Source: Sneathiella chinensis
GTDB lineage: Bacteria > Pseudomonadota > Alphaproteobacteria > Sneathiellales > Sneathiellaceae
Assembly: GCF_012720115.1 (NCBI RefSeq)
Contig: NZ_VNWN01000002.1
Location: forward strand, 1,178,001 to 1,242,000
Reading direction: 5' to 3'
Length of the DNA stretch: 64,000 nt
Shown here piece by piece: positions 42,571 to 53,107 of this stretch (positions are counted from its first letter, which is position 1; each line of letters opens with the position of its first letter). The notes under the pieces were generated by a model. That model had not been told where the DNA came from. It saw only the letters and a program-made list of their open reading frames with translations, and searched no databases. The position numbers and the translations under genes are program-made.

Positions 42571-42598
42571 CGATAATCGAACATATGTTTTATTATCG
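42571..42598. promoter_or_regulatory. Candidate IclR operator in the divergent dctP/iclR region
   Basis: CGATAAT (42571-42577) and ATTATCG (42592-42598) form a perfect 7-bp inverted repeat enclosing the 10-bp palindrome AACATATGTT (42580-42589). It lies about 45 bp from the dctP ATG and 105 bp from the iclR ATG. Nested symmetry of this kind suits an IclR dimer or tetramer. The rest of 42530-42703 is AT-rich with no gene. Confidence 0.5.
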
Positions 42599-42703
42599 GA
42601 CGATTTTTGTAATCTTATCGCTTCATATTTGATCTAAGTCAAGGAAGGAAATGGGCTGGAGCTAATAAAATCCCGGCCCAAAAATCCGAATCACGGTAGG
42701 GAA

Positions 42704-43471
42704 ATGCCAGAAAAACTAACAGATAAAGACATTTCGTTGACCTTCGCCAAGGGCTTGGAAGTCTTGGCGGCTTTTGACGCCGAGGACCGGGAATTGACCA
42801 TCCCCGAGGTGGCCCGGAAAACCAACCTGAACAGAACGGTGGCGCGCCGGCTGGTGCTGACGCTTGAGCATTTGAACTATCTTGAGTGCAATAACAGGGT
42901 CTATCGGTTGACCCCGCGAATCCTTCGTCTGGCGGGGGGCTTCCTGCAGGGGCGGGATATCGGCAAGCATGTTTCACCCATTCTGGCGACCTATTCGGAA
43001 AAGCTGAAGGGCAGTGTCTCCTTCGCCATGCTGGATGGCAACGAGGCCGTATATGTGGCCCACTCTCCCGGGGATCCCAGAATGATTACCCTTGGCTTCA
43101 CGGTGGGGTCGCGCTTGCCGCTGCACGCAACGGCCATCGGCCGGGCACTGGTTGCCTTTTCCGGTTGGGAAACCCGGGAACGCCTGCTGGAGGTTGCGCC
43201 GCGGGTCAAATATACCTGTTCGACAAAAATCGATCTCGATGACCTGCGGGATGATCTGGACCTGTCGGTGCGAAACGGTTTTGTTTATGTGCAGGATGAG
43301 TTTGAGCAGGGTGTGGCATCGTTGGCGGTGCCTGTGAAAAGGCCGGATGGCGCGTTGATCGGGTCGCTCGGGATTGTCGGGCCGAATCCCCGTTTTTCCA
43401 ACGAGAAGAACAAGCTGGAGAAGGTGCGCCTTCTTCATGAATGCGCCGGCTCGATCGCGATGATCGTCTGA
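42704..43471 (+). CDS. IclR-family transcriptional regulator
   Basis: Encodes 255 residues. The N-terminal winged helix contains SLTFAKGLEVLAAFD and LTIPEVARKTNLNRTVARR; the C-terminal ligand domain has the family motifs VGSRLPLHATAIGRALVAF near residue 134, GFVYVQDEFEQGVASLAVPV near residue 190 and PDGALIGSLGIVGPNPRF. It is nearest to PcaR/PobR-like regulators of aromatic catabolism. It is divergent from the TRAP-Rieske operon and is the likely controller of it, sensing the substrate or an aromatic intermediate. The start has AGGGA very close by (about 1-2 nt), so initiation may be weak. Confidence 0.92.
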   Translation: MPEKLTDKDISLTFAKGLEVLAAFDAEDRELTIPEVARKTNLNRTVARRLVLTLEHLNYLECNNRVYRLTPRILRLAGGFLQGRDIGKHVSPILATYSEKLKGSVSFAMLDGNEAVYVAHSPGDPRMITLGFTVGSRLPLHATAIGRALVAFSGWETRERLLEVAPRVKYTCSTKIDLDDLRDDLDLSVRNGFVYVQDEFEQGVASLAVPVKRPDGALIGSLGIVGPNPRFSNEKNKLEKVRLLHECAGSIAMIV

Positions 43472-43483
43472 TCCCGAAGGCAA

Positions 43484-43516
43484 CAAAGCCTCGCCCGCGG
43501 GGAGGGCAAGGCTTTG
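43484..43516. terminator. Bidirectional hairpin between iclR and ask
   Basis: CAAAGCCT-C-GCCC (43484-43496) pairs with GGGC-A-AGGCTTTG (43504-43516): 12 pairs with one mismatch and a 7-nt loop. TTTG ends each arm. It serves the convergent iclR and ectABC-ask transcripts. Confidence 0.7.
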
Positions 43517-43538
43517 ATGGCAGGGTGAAGGTCCGGCC

Positions 43539-45017
43539 TCAGGCGGCTTTCTTTCGAGAGGTCGCCTTTTGGGGCGGACTTTCAACCAACGCTTCATGAA
43601 GGGTGGATATGGCCCCGTTGAAGGCCGCTTCTGGCAGGATGAACTGCATATCCACCTTGCGGCTGGGTTGTTGTGCCGCCAGCAGGTCGAGGCCTGCGTC
43701 AGACAGGGCGGACACGGCCTTTGCAAACATATGCGGTGTTCCGAGATTGGAGCCAATCACAGAAACAAGGCAGACCTTTCGGGTGCGAATTCCGGCCGAT
43801 GGCAGGTCCTCCTGAAGGGCGGCGACGATCCGCCTGACCTGTTTCAGCGGGGCCGTCACATAATGGGTCAGGGTGTTCGCGTTTGTATTTCTGGCCACTG
43901 TCCAGACCTTGAAGCGGGAAAAGGCGCGGGTGACCTTTTCCGCTGTCTCAGGAATCCCCACCATATCCTGATCGAAAACCTCAATTTCATAGGCGGTGGG
44001 TATTCCGGTGACGATTTCGGCTTTTGCTTCGTCGCTCTGCCAGTCTTCGGAAATGATCGTTCCCTTGTGGTCCGGTTCGAACGTGTTCATGATCCTGAGC
44101 GGAATTCCCATTTGTCGCATGCCTTTTGCGGCGCGGGGGTGAATGGCTTCCATCCCCATATTGGACAGTTGGTCTGCGACATCATAGTTGGTCTGGCCGA
44201 TGGTGCGGACCTGATCCGTGCCGACAATTTTGGGATCGGCACTGCTGAGGTGGAATTCCTTGTGAATGATGGCCTCCTCTGCATTGGTCAGGCAGGCAAT
44301 GCGGGAAAAGGTCACCTCGCTGTAGCCGCGTCCGTACAGGCCAACCAGTCCTTCCCGGCATTGGGCATACCCGGTCACAATGGGCAGTTCCCGTGTCAGG
44401 TCGATGCTGCTGAAGGCGTCCGTGATCCTGTCATCAAGCGGCTTTGTGTTGGTTTCCCGCCAGCCGGACAGGTCCACGAAAACCGCATTGACCCCCTTGC
44501 GGCGCAGCAGCAGCATGGTGTTGTGGGCGCTGTGGGCCTCGCCGACACCGCTCAGCATTTCGCGGACGGACAGCAAATGCTCTTCCAGTTGGAAATGCCC
44601 GAACGAGCAAAGCCGCTGCAGGTCCAGAAGACAGCTTCTGATGCCCTCAATGCGGTCCTCAACGAACCGGTCGGCAATCTCGATGTCGGCCGTGTCTTCC
44701 AGAATCCGGCGGTTGAGGCCCCGCATGGTTTCATTGACGGCGGACAGGGCCTCGTTCCACGTCCAGTCGTTTTCCGATCCGGCATACAGCGCATATACGC
44801 CCGGCTCATTGGTCTTCTTGTTTTCCAGCAGCAGGTCGGTCATGCCGCCATAGGCTGACACCACAAAGATACGGTTATAATATTCGTCCCCGGTCCGGTT
44901 GCCGATCAGGATATTGTTCAGAACGGCGTCCGTTTCCGACATGGATGTGCCGCCGATCTTGTTGACAGTGTGCCGGGGGCTGGCGTCCTGTGTGAGTGTT
45001 ACTTCAGAGCAGGTGAT
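43539..45017 (-). CDS. ask: Ectoine-pathway aspartate kinase, proposed ATC start
   Basis: Phosphorylates L-aspartate in the first step toward ectoine. The frame contains HTVNKIGGTSMS, the catalytic ATP-site motif of the Ask_Ect group, encoded just upstream of the first ATG (44940-44942). Starting at that ATG (467 codons) would delete the catalytic Lys and the GGT loop. Between the motif and the in-frame TAG upstream there is no ATG, GTG or TTG. ATC at 45015-45017 has AAGGA (45026-45030) 8 nt before it, giving 492 residues, near the family size. VVSAYGGMTDLL near residue 51, the DLSGW and VTGYAQCREG motifs and C-terminal ACT-like regions (VSVIGSNLG) support the family. It is the last gene of ectABC-ask. 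A sequencing error or another start mechanism is possible. Confidence 0.85.
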   Translation of the reverse strand: MTCSEVTLTQDASPRHTVNKIGGTSMSETDAVLNNILIGNRTGDEYYNRIFVVSAYGGMTDLLLENKKTNEPGVYALYAGSENDWTWNEALSAVNETMRGLNRRILEDTADIEIADRFVEDRIEGIRSCLLDLQRLCSFGHFQLEEHLLSVREMLSGVGEAHSAHNTMLLLRRKGVNAVFVDLSGWRETNTKPLDDRITDAFSSIDLTRELPIVTGYAQCREGLVGLYGRGYSEVTFSRIACLTNAEEAIIHKEFHLSSADPKIVGTDQVRTIGQTNYDVADQLSNMGMEAIHPRAAKGMRQMGIPLRIMNTFEPDHKGTIISEDWQSDEAKAEIVTGIPTAYEIEVFDQDMVGIPETAEKVTRAFSRFKVWTVARNTNANTLTHYVTAPLKQVRRIVAALQEDLPSAGIRTRKVCLVSVIGSNLGTPHMFAKAVSALSDAGLDLLAAQQPSRKVDMQFILPEAAFNGAISTLHEALVESPPQKATSRKKAA

Positions 45018-45085
45018 GGTTCTGTTCCTTGTTCTGTTAATCCACTATGAGCGTCCGGTGGTTGCCCCTTTGAGGGGAGCCGGAA

Positions 45086-45104
45086 GGGGCGGGCGGTCCG
45101 CCCC
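45086..45104 (-). other. Hairpin between ectC and ask
   Basis: GGGGCGG (45086-45092) and CCGCCCC (45098-45104) form a 7-bp stem with a 5-nt loop, 12 nt after the ectC stop. A second stem, CCCCT-TTG-AGGGG, lies at 45065-45077. Neither has a T tract. They may reduce ask expression relative to ectABC. Confidence 0.45.
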
Positions 45105-45115
45105 GGTCCGCCGGA

Positions 45116-45514
45116 TCAGGCCGCATTCGCGTCCGGGTCTGCCGGATAGGCGCCGGTTTCGTCGTGAACTTCCTGCCCGGTGACCGGGGGGTTGAAGGCG
45201 CAGGCCAGTTTCAGTTCCGTTTTGGCCCTCAGGATGTGTTTGTCATGTTTGTCGAGGCCGTAAATGGTGCCCGGTGCGATGGGGTACACCTTGCCATCCG
45301 CGATGGATTCGATTTCCCCTTCACCGGAAATGCAGTAAACGGCTTCCAGATGGTTGCGGTACCACATTTCGGTGGTGGTGCCGGCATAAATGGTGGTGAT
45401 GTGAAAGGAGAAACCCATCTGGTCATCCTTCAGGAGAAGGCGCGTGCTCTCCCATGTTTCGGAGGTGACGCGGCGATCTGTTTTTTCTGCTTCAGCCAAT
45501 GTTCTGACAATCAT
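45116..45514 (-). CDS. ectC: L-ectoine synthase
   Basis: Encodes 132 residues, a cupin that cyclises N-gamma-acetyl-diaminobutyrate to ectoine. EctC signatures are [16 protein letters not shown] at the N-terminus, [20 protein letters not shown] near residue 27, [15 protein letters not shown] near residue 55 (cupin metal Glu), [16 protein letters not shown] near residue 82 and [15 protein letters not shown] near residue 106. It lies 60 nt after ectB in the leftward operon. No ectD (hydroxylase) follows, so only ectoine is expected. Confidence 0.97.
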   Translation of the reverse strand: MIVRTLAEAEKTDRRVTSETWESTRLLLKDDQMGFSFHITTIYAGTTTEMWYRNHLEAVYCISGEGEIESIADGKVYPIAPGTIYGLDKHDKHILRAKTELKLACAFNPPVTGQEVHDETGAYPADPDANAA

Positions 45515-45574
45515 TTTCTTCTCTTTCTCTTTTCTTTGTATTGCTTTGTCCTGACGGTGTCAGGGCGGCGGTGT

Positions 45575-47473
<1,899 letters not shown>

Positions 47474-47477
<4 letters not shown>

Positions 47478-47527
47478 TTTTTTGAAAATCTAACTAAGAA
47501 GAACTTTCTTCCCGTTTCCTCCTCCAT
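47474..47527 (-). CDS. Possible 17-codon leader peptide overlapping ectA
   Basis: An ATG complementary to 47525-47527 opens a frame of 17 codons, MEEETGRKFFLVRFSKK, ending in TGA that overlaps the ectA ATG (ATGA). Because ectA has no ribosome site of its own, translational coupling through this frame is plausible. GGAGGAGG lies inside its first codons rather than before it, so the leader itself could be near-leaderless if transcription starts around 47533. This is an inference from sequence alone; the frame may not be translated. Confidence 0.25.
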
Positions 47528-47537
47528 AAGTTTCGTA

Positions 47538-47568
47538 AAATACATAGACATTCGAAGTATTTTGTCAA
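47538..47568 (-). promoter_or_regulatory. ectABC-ask promoter with overlapping inverted repeat
   Basis: On the minus strand a perfect TTGACA -35 (47568-47563) is followed after 16-18 nt by TATGTA or TGTATT as -10. AAATAC (47538-47543 read on plus) and GTATTT (47557-47562) form an inverted repeat filling the spacer, the position for a MarR-type repressor. A second repeat, GAAGAA-CT-TTCTTC, is at 47498-47511. The remaining gap to 47875 is AT-rich and holds no other gene. Confidence 0.55.
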
Positions 47569-47875
47569 CAGGATGTTTCGGTCTTGTTTTGTTAAAATTT
47601 GCGGAATAAGGCCATTATTTGCAGTTTTGTTAGGGGTTTGGGGTGCGGTGCGTCAGGATGCTTTTGGAAAAATAGTTTGAAAATTTAATAATTCTTTCAC
47701 AGAAAGTAGTTTGGGGGCGGAACTGTTCTTTAGGCGGACCGCTCCAGCGCTTGTTTTATTTCTGCAGGGAGGGGGAGGGCCGAAAATGTTTGGTTTACAA
47801 AGGTTTTTTGTTAAAACGTGCAGATCAGAGAGACTGCTCCTGATTTCCCACGGAACCGTTTGATTGAGGGTTGAA

Positions 47876-48358
47876 ATGGATCAATTGAATGATGCGCTTG
47901 TGTCGTTGCGCCAAATTATGCGGGCTGCAGACCTGAACGCCCGGAAACTTGCGAAGGAAACAGGGTTGTCCATCTCGCAGCTTCTGGTGCTGCAGGCTAT
48001 TGAGCAATCCACGGACCTGACCGCCGGGGAGATTGCAAAGGAAGTCAATCTCACACAGGCAACCATCAGCAGTCTTCTGGATCGTCTGGAGCAGCGGGAG
48101 CTGGTGCACCGGGTGCGGGGGGCGGCAGATCGCCGCAAGGTTTATGTGGCCCTGACCGAGACCGGTCGGGCTTTGCTGTCCAGTGCGCCTGAGGCGCTGC
48201 ATGACCGCTTTTCTGACAGGTTCCTGAAACTGGAAACCTGGGAGCAGAGCATGATGGTGGCTGTCCTGCAGCGTGTTACCGGTATGATGGAGGCGTCGGA
48301 TATTGACGCTGCCCCTGTTCTGGATGCGGGCAAGATTGACCGCACCCCGCTATCATAA
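47876..48358 (+). CDS. ectR: MarR-family regulator, EctR-like
   Basis: Encodes 160 residues from ATG 47876 (TTGAGGG upstream). The winged helix is evident: KLAKETGLSISQLLVLQAIE, LTAGEIAKEVNLTQATISSL near residue 52 as the recognition region, and the wing VRGAADRRKVYVALTETGRA near residue 84. It is divergent from ectABC-ask, the arrangement known for EctR repressors of ectoine operons in methylotrophs and other proteobacteria. The name is by context and family, not shown by experiment. Its stop overlaps the end of the convergent SLC13 gene by 6 nt. Confidence 0.85.
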   Translation: MDQLNDALVSLRQIMRAADLNARKLAKETGLSISQLLVLQAIEQSTDLTAGEIAKEVNLTQATISSLLDRLEQRELVHRVRGAADRRKVYVALTETGRALLSSAPEALHDRFSDRFLKLETWEQSMMVAVLQRVTGMMEASDIDAAPVLDAGKIDRTPLS

Positions 48359-50134
48359 AGGCCAGAACCACAGCAGAGCCGGTACGGAGACGGCAACAAT
48401 CAGGATTTCCAGTGGCAGGCCCATGCGCCAGTAATCACCAAAGGAATATCCGCCCGGTCCCATGATCAGGGTGTTGTTGTTGTGCCCGATCGGGGTCAGG
48501 AAGGCGCAGGATGCGGCGACGGCGACGGCCATCAGGAAGGGATCGGAATTAACGCCAAGCCTGTCCGCCACCTCAACCGCGACAGGGGCGGCCATCACGG
48601 CGGTTGCCGTATTGTTCATGATATCGGAGATGGTCATGGTCATGATCATCAGCAAGGTCAGGGCGATCCATGGTGCATATCCTTCGGTCAGGGTCAGAAG
48701 GGCCCCCGCAAGAAGCGCGCTGCCGCCGCTGGTTTCAAGGGCGGCCCCGATGGGGATCAGCGATCCCAGCAGGACAATGATGCTCCATTCGATGGACCGG
48801 TAGACCTCGCGGATGGGAACGATGCCGAACAGCACATAGGCCGCCACCACAAGGCCAAGCGCGATGGGAAGTTGGATCAGGCCAAAGGTCGCCGCAAAAA
48901 TGGCCGCGCCGAAGATACCGACGGACAGCCCGGCCATTTTCCGCTGAACAATTTGCAGGCCCCGCTCCGCCAGCGGCAGGGTGCCAAGGTTGGCGGTTGT
49001 CTCGGTCAGGCTGTTGTCCGACCCCAGCAGCAAAAGAATATCACCGGCATTGATCTGGACATGGGCAATCCGTTGGCGGAACCGTTGTCCCTGCCGGGAA
49101 ATGCCAAGAATACTGACCCCCTGACGGCGGAGGACATCCAGGCTTTTGACCATGCGGCCATCAACGAAGGATCCGGGCGGCACCACCACTTCCCGCAGTT
49201 CAAGGTCCCGGGCAGGGCGCTTCTTGTCCTCGGTGTCGTCATAGGTGACATATTCAAGGGCGAGGGCGCCAAGAAAAGCCTCAATGCCTTCCGGGCCGCC
49301 TTCAACAACCAGCAGGTCGTCTTCGCGGATCGGTGCGCGCCGGGCAATGCCGGGCAGCCGCTGGCCATTGCGGATGATGCCGAGAATCTGGATGTCATGC
49401 TCGTCTGTCAGGTCGTCGAAATCCCCGGCGGTTTTTCCGATGGCTTCTGATTTCTCGCTGACCCGCAATTCTGAAATGTAATCTTCCAGTCCGTGAAGTT
49501 CCGCACTGGCATCGGCCTCGCCGCGGGCCTTGGGGATCAGGCGCCAGCCGATCAGGGCGACAAACAGAACACCGGTCAGGGCAGCCAGTCCGCCAACGGG
49601 TGAAAAATCGAACATGCCGAACGGTTCGCCGGCGGTTTTCTCGCGATAGGCGGCAATGATGATATTGGGCGGGGTCCCGATCAGTGTCAGCATCCCCCCG
49701 AGAATGGAGGCAAAGGCCAGCGGCATGAGGCTGAGGCCGGGGCTGCGTTTTGCTTTCTGGGCGGCTTTCAGGTCAATGGGCATCAGCAGGGCCAGCGCCG
49801 CGATATTGTTCATCACGGCGGACAGGGCAGCGGAAAAACCGGCCATGACACTGATATGAAGGGACAGGGTGCGGGAGGTGTCGATCACCTTGCTGGCCAC
49901 CAGTTCAATCACGCCGCTGTTGGTCAGGCCGCGGCTGATGACGATCACAAAGGCAATGATGATGGTGGCCGGGTGGCCAAAGCCGGAAAAGGCGTTGTCA
50001 AAGGAAACGACACCGACCAAAACAGAGGCCAGAAGAGCCAGAAAAGCAACAAGATCGTATCGCCAGCGCCCCCAGATCAATAAGGCAAAAAGGATGGCAA
50101 GTATTGCAAAAAGGAGGGTCTGGTCCTGTGTCAC
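48353..50134 (-). CDS. SLC13-family permease with two TrkA-C (RCK_C) domains
   Basis: Encodes 593 residues. The membrane part (about residues 1-195 and 395-593, some twelve helices) is of the DASS/ArsB-like ion transporter type: SVMAGFSAALSAVMNNIAAL near residue 93 and the repeat MTISDIMNNTATAVMAAPVA near residue 503 carry the paired Asn-Asn-x-A motifs. Two regulatory TrkA-C domains lie between (about 210-290 and 300-385), for example EREDDLL-like and NAGDILLLLGSDNSL strands. It probably exports or imports sulphate, dicarboxylate or another anion. A GTG start is used; the nearest Shine-Dalgarno is weak. Confidence 0.88.
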   Translation of the reverse strand: MTQDQTLLFAILAILFALLIWGRWRYDLVAFLALLASVLVGVVSFDNAFSGFGHPATIIIAFVIVISRGLTNSGVIELVASKVIDTSRTLSLHISVMAGFSAALSAVMNNIAALALLMPIDLKAAQKAKRSPGLSLMPLAFASILGGMLTLIGTPPNIIIAAYREKTAGEPFGMFDFSPVGGLAALTGVLFVALIGWRLIPKARGEADASAELHGLEDYISELRVSEKSEAIGKTAGDFDDLTDEHDIQILGIIRNGQRLPGIARRAPIREDDLLVVEGGPEGIEAFLGALALEYVTYDDTEDKKRPARDLELREVVVPPGSFVDGRMVKSLDVLRRQGVSILGISRQGQRFRQRIAHVQINAGDILLLLGSDNSLTETTANLGTLPLAERGLQIVQRKMAGLSVGIFGAAIFAATFGLIQLPIALGLVVAAYVLFGIVPIREVYRSIEWSIIVLLGSLIPIGAALETSGGSALLAGALLTLTEGYAPWIALTLLMIMTMTISDIMNNTATAVMAAPVAVEVADRLGVNSDPFLMAVAVAASCAFLTPIGHNNNTLIMGPGGYSFGDYWRMGLPLEILIVAVSVPALLWFWPL

Positions 50135-50267
50135 TAGTCTGTTTCTCTTGTTCTGGACTTTCGGAATATATCTATCAGTTGTTTAGGGGGAACACAATGC
50201 GAGGCCGGGAAAAGTCAGGCCGTAACTTGACGGGAACGCCTCCGGGCGGCTTAAATATCCCCGTATG

Positions 50268-50296
50268 GGGACAATAACAATTTACAAAAGTATAAT
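50268..50296 (+). promoter_or_regulatory. Promoter of the rimB-rimK fusion gene
   Basis: A perfect TATAAT at 50291-50296 with GGGACA at 50268-50273 spaced 17 nt. The predicted leader is about 57 nt. The small palindrome CCCCGTATGGGG (50259-50270) overlaps the -35, and CGACC-N8-GGTCG (50312-50329) could fold in the leader. Confidence 0.5.
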
Positions 50297-50360
50297 TGCT
50301 CTGTAACTGGAGCGACCGATAAAGTGGGTCGGTAAAAAGAATTCTTGTTTGGAGCATGGC

Positions 50361-51743
50361 ATGGCACAGAAAAACCAGTCAATTGTCGTAGGATGGGACG
50401 AGTGGGTCTCCCTTCCGGAAATGGGATTGTTTGCGATCAAGGCCAAGGTGGACACAGGGGCGCGAACCTCTGCGCTGCATGCGGTCAATATCGAACCCTA
50501 CGACAAGGACGGGGTGACACGTGTTCGCTTTGTTGTGCATCCCCTGCCGGACCGTCCGGAGGTGGAGATCAAGTGCGACGCACAGGTTGTCGATGTCCGG
50601 GACATCACCAGTTCCAACGGCGAAAGCGAAGAGCGTTTCATCATTCGCACCCATTTCAGCATCGCCGGTCAGGAATGGCCCGTCGAGATGTCGCTGGCCA
50701 ATCGGGAGGACATGCAGTACCGCATGTTGATCGGGCGCTCCACCATGTCCGGGCGTATGATCATCGACCCGGATCGCTCCATGCTGTGCGGGGAGTTGTC
50801 ACCGAATATCTATGATCAGGTCAATGTCCGTTCCGAAGGGGAGAAGAAGCTTCGGATTGCTATCCTGAGCCGGGAGCCGGAGAATTACTCCACGGCGCGG
50901 CTGGTGGATGCGGCGGTCAACCGCGGGCATTCCGTGGATGTGATCAACACCACCCGCTGTTATATGAACATTACGTCCAAGAAGCCGGATATCCATTATC
51001 AGGGCATGTCCCTGCCGGAATATGACGCCATTATCCCGCGTATCGGTGCCTCCATCACCTTCTACGGAATGGCAATCGTTCGCCAGTTTGAAATGATGGG
51101 CGTCTACACCCTGAATACCGCCGAGGCGATCGGCTGTTCGCGGGACAAGCTGTTTGCACACCAGTTGCTGGCCCGCGCCGGGATTGGCATGCCGGTCACC
51201 GGTTTTGCCCATTCCCCGTCGGATATCCGCGATATGCTGCAATCCGTGGGCAAGGCCCCGCTGGTCCTGAAATTGCTGGAAGGCACACAGGGGCGCGGCG
51301 TGGTTCTGGCGGAAACGCAAAAGGCAGCGGAATCCGTTATTCAGGCCTTCCGGGGCCTGAAGGCCAACATTCTGGTGCAGGAGTTTATTGCCGAATCCAA
51401 GGGTGCGGATATTCGCTGCATCGTGATCGGCAACAAGGTCGTTGCCGCCATGAAGCGTCAGGCCGAAGAAGGCGAATTCCGTTCCAACCTGCATCAGGGC
51501 GGGTCTGCGTCAAAGGTGCGGATCACAGCGGAAGAGCGGACCGCAGCCGTCAAGGCGGCCAAGTCCCTTGGGCTGCGATTTGCCGGTGTGGACTTGCTGC
51601 GCTCCAATGACGGGCCAAAGGTATTGGAGGTCAACTCCTCTCCGGGGTTGGAAGGGGTTGAAACCGTCACCGGCAAGAATATCGCCGGTCAGGTCATCGA
51701 GCATATCGAACGAAGCCTGCAGCGGGCGCCTTCACGGCGATAG
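50361..51743 (+). CDS. rimK: Fusion of RimB-like retropepsin-type protease and RimK ATP-grasp ligase
   Basis: Encodes 460 residues. The first about 145 are the RimB/ATP-dependent zinc protease family (DUF785): [20 protein letters not shown], then [13 protein letters not shown] with the DTGA aspartyl-protease-like motif and [13 protein letters not shown]. From about residue 160 the RimK ATP-grasp part follows: [56 protein letters not shown] near residue 305 and [17 protein letters not shown] near residue 430. RimK adds Glu residues to ribosomal protein S6 and RimB-type proteases trim them. GGAG lies 8 nt before the ATG. Confidence 0.92.
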   Translation: MAQKNQSIVVGWDEWVSLPEMGLFAIKAKVDTGARTSALHAVNIEPYDKDGVTRVRFVVHPLPDRPEVEIKCDAQVVDVRDITSSNGESEERFIIRTHFSIAGQEWPVEMSLANREDMQYRMLIGRSTMSGRMIIDPDRSMLCGELSPNIYDQVNVRSEGEKKLRIAILSREPENYSTARLVDAAVNRGHSVDVINTTRCYMNITSKKPDIHYQGMSLPEYDAIIPRIGASITFYGMAIVRQFEMMGVYTLNTAEAIGCSRDKLFAHQLLARAGIGMPVTGFAHSPSDIRDMLQSVGKAPLVLKLLEGTQGRGVVLAETQKAAESVIQAFRGLKANILVQEFIAESKGADIRCIVIGNKVVAAMKRQAEEGEFRSNLHQGGSASKVRITAEERTAAVKAAKSLGLRFAGVDLLRSNDGPKVLEVNSSPGLEGVETVTGKNIAGQVIEHIERSLQRAPSRR

Positions 51744-51755
51744 ACCGGAGCGGGC

Positions 51756-52004
51756 TTACCCTGAGATGATTTTCAGGGCGATATAGGGAACGAGGTTCAG
51801 CATCAGAATGGCAATCTTGTAGGTGCCGAGATACTGGACATAAACAAGGGCAAGCTGTTCCTCGTTCGCGCCAAACATCCGGGAATGAAGTGGCACAATC
51901 CAGCCGCGCATGAACATCAGGCACAGGGTGGCCACCAGCAAGAGGCCGATATTGATCAGGGCACTCCAGCCCAGCAGGGCGGTAACCGTTTCCAGTGGGG
52001 TCAT
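51756..52004 (-). CDS. Small membrane protein, DUF6868-like
   Basis: Encodes 82 residues beginning MTPLETVTALLGWSALINIG. Two hydrophobic helices (about 7-30 and 60-80) flank the amphipathic middle RGWIVPLHSRMFGANEEQL, as in the small DUF6868 family often found beside peptidases or ligases. ATG 52004 has GGAAAGG upstream; an earlier in-frame start adds a non-hydrophobic extension. Function is unknown. It is convergent with the RimB-RimK gene, 12 nt apart. Confidence 0.75.
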   Translation of the reverse strand: MTPLETVTALLGWSALINIGLLLVATLCLMFMRGWIVPLHSRMFGANEEQLALVYVQYLGTYKIAILMLNLVPYIALKIISG

Positions 52005-52144
52005 ATCTGCCTTTCCATTGTTGGGGATCAGGCGAATTGTCCATGATCCCGACAATTTCCATAGGACAACCGAATAAAAATCACCTTATACTACATTTAC
52101 GATGCAAAGATGACCTTGATCAAGAAAGTGGATTTTGAACGGCA

Positions 52145-53107
52145 ATGAAACGTTTCTGGCCCTCGTTGCTCAAACCCCGTGCGTGGGTTGCCAAACTTCT
52201 TCTGGTGGTGCTGATCGCCGGAATGGTCATATCGGGGTATCTGGGATATCTTCAACCTGTCATTACGTTTCTGGATTCTGAACCCCTGACCTTCTTTTTG
52301 GGGGCAACACGCCTTTCCGCCTATTCGATCCTGAAGGCATCCTTCACGGTCGTTGTCCTGTTCTGGCTGGCCGGGATCGTTTCCGAATTTGGCGAGCAGC
52401 GGATCAAGGCCATTCACGGGGTCAAGGGAACCAGCAAGGCCCTGTTGACCAAGCTGTCCCAGATCATTGTCTATTTCCTGGCCTTCATTATCGGGCTTGA
52501 TATTCTGGGGATCGACCTGACCGCGCTGGCCATTTTCAGTGGTGCCGTGGGTATCGGTGTCGGCTTTGGCTTGCAGAAAATCACCTCGAACTTCATCAGC
52601 GGCCTGATCCTGTTGTTCGAAAAATCCATCGAAATTGACGATCTGGTGGAGTTGGGAGACGGCATCCTTGGCTTTGTCCGGCATATGGGCGCGCGATATA
52701 CCCTGATTGAAACCTTCGATGGCAAGGAAATCATGGTCCCGAACGAGGATTTCATCACCAGCCGGGTTACCAACTGGACCTATAGCAGCAAACGGGGCCG
52801 GATTGATGTGCATATCGGGGTGTCCTACGAGTCCGATATCGAGCTGGTGCGCGACCTGTTGCTGGAGACAGCGCGGGAGCATCCCCGCTGCCTGACCACG
52901 CCAGAGCCGGTTTGTGTCCTTAGGGCCTTTGCCGACAGTTCGGTTAATTTCATGCTGTCCTTCTGGGTGGATGATGTGTCCTATCGCCGGCTGGAGCCGC
53001 AAAGCGACGTGATGCGGTCCGTCTGGAAGAAATTCAAGCATCACGGCATTGTTATCCCCTATCCGCAGTTGGATCTGCATGTGCAAAGACGCAAGGTCGA
53101 TACATGA
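52145..53107 (+). CDS. MscS-family mechanosensitive channel
   Basis: Encodes 320 residues. Three or four N-terminal helices precede the pore-lining helix region LTALAIFSGAVGIGVGFGLQ near residue 124, then the beta domain signature KITSNFISGLILLFEKSIEI near residue 144 and the EIMVPNEDFITSRVTNWTYS segment near residue 196. The channel releases solutes on hypo-osmotic shock, a useful counterpart to ectoine accumulation. Its stop overlaps the ZntB start by 4 nt (ATGA), so both ion proteins are made together. Confidence 0.93.
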   Translation: MKRFWPSLLKPRAWVAKLLLVVLIAGMVISGYLGYLQPVITFLDSEPLTFFLGATRLSAYSILKASFTVVVLFWLAGIVSEFGEQRIKAIHGVKGTSKALLTKLSQIIVYFLAFIIGLDILGIDLTALAIFSGAVGIGVGFGLQKITSNFISGLILLFEKSIEIDDLVELGDGILGFVRHMGARYTLIETFDGKEIMVPNEDFITSRVTNWTYSSKRGRIDVHIGVSYESDIELVRDLLLETAREHPRCLTTPEPVCVLRAFADSSVNFMLSFWVDDVSYRRLEPQSDVMRSVWKKFKHHGIVIPYPQLDLHVQRRKVDT

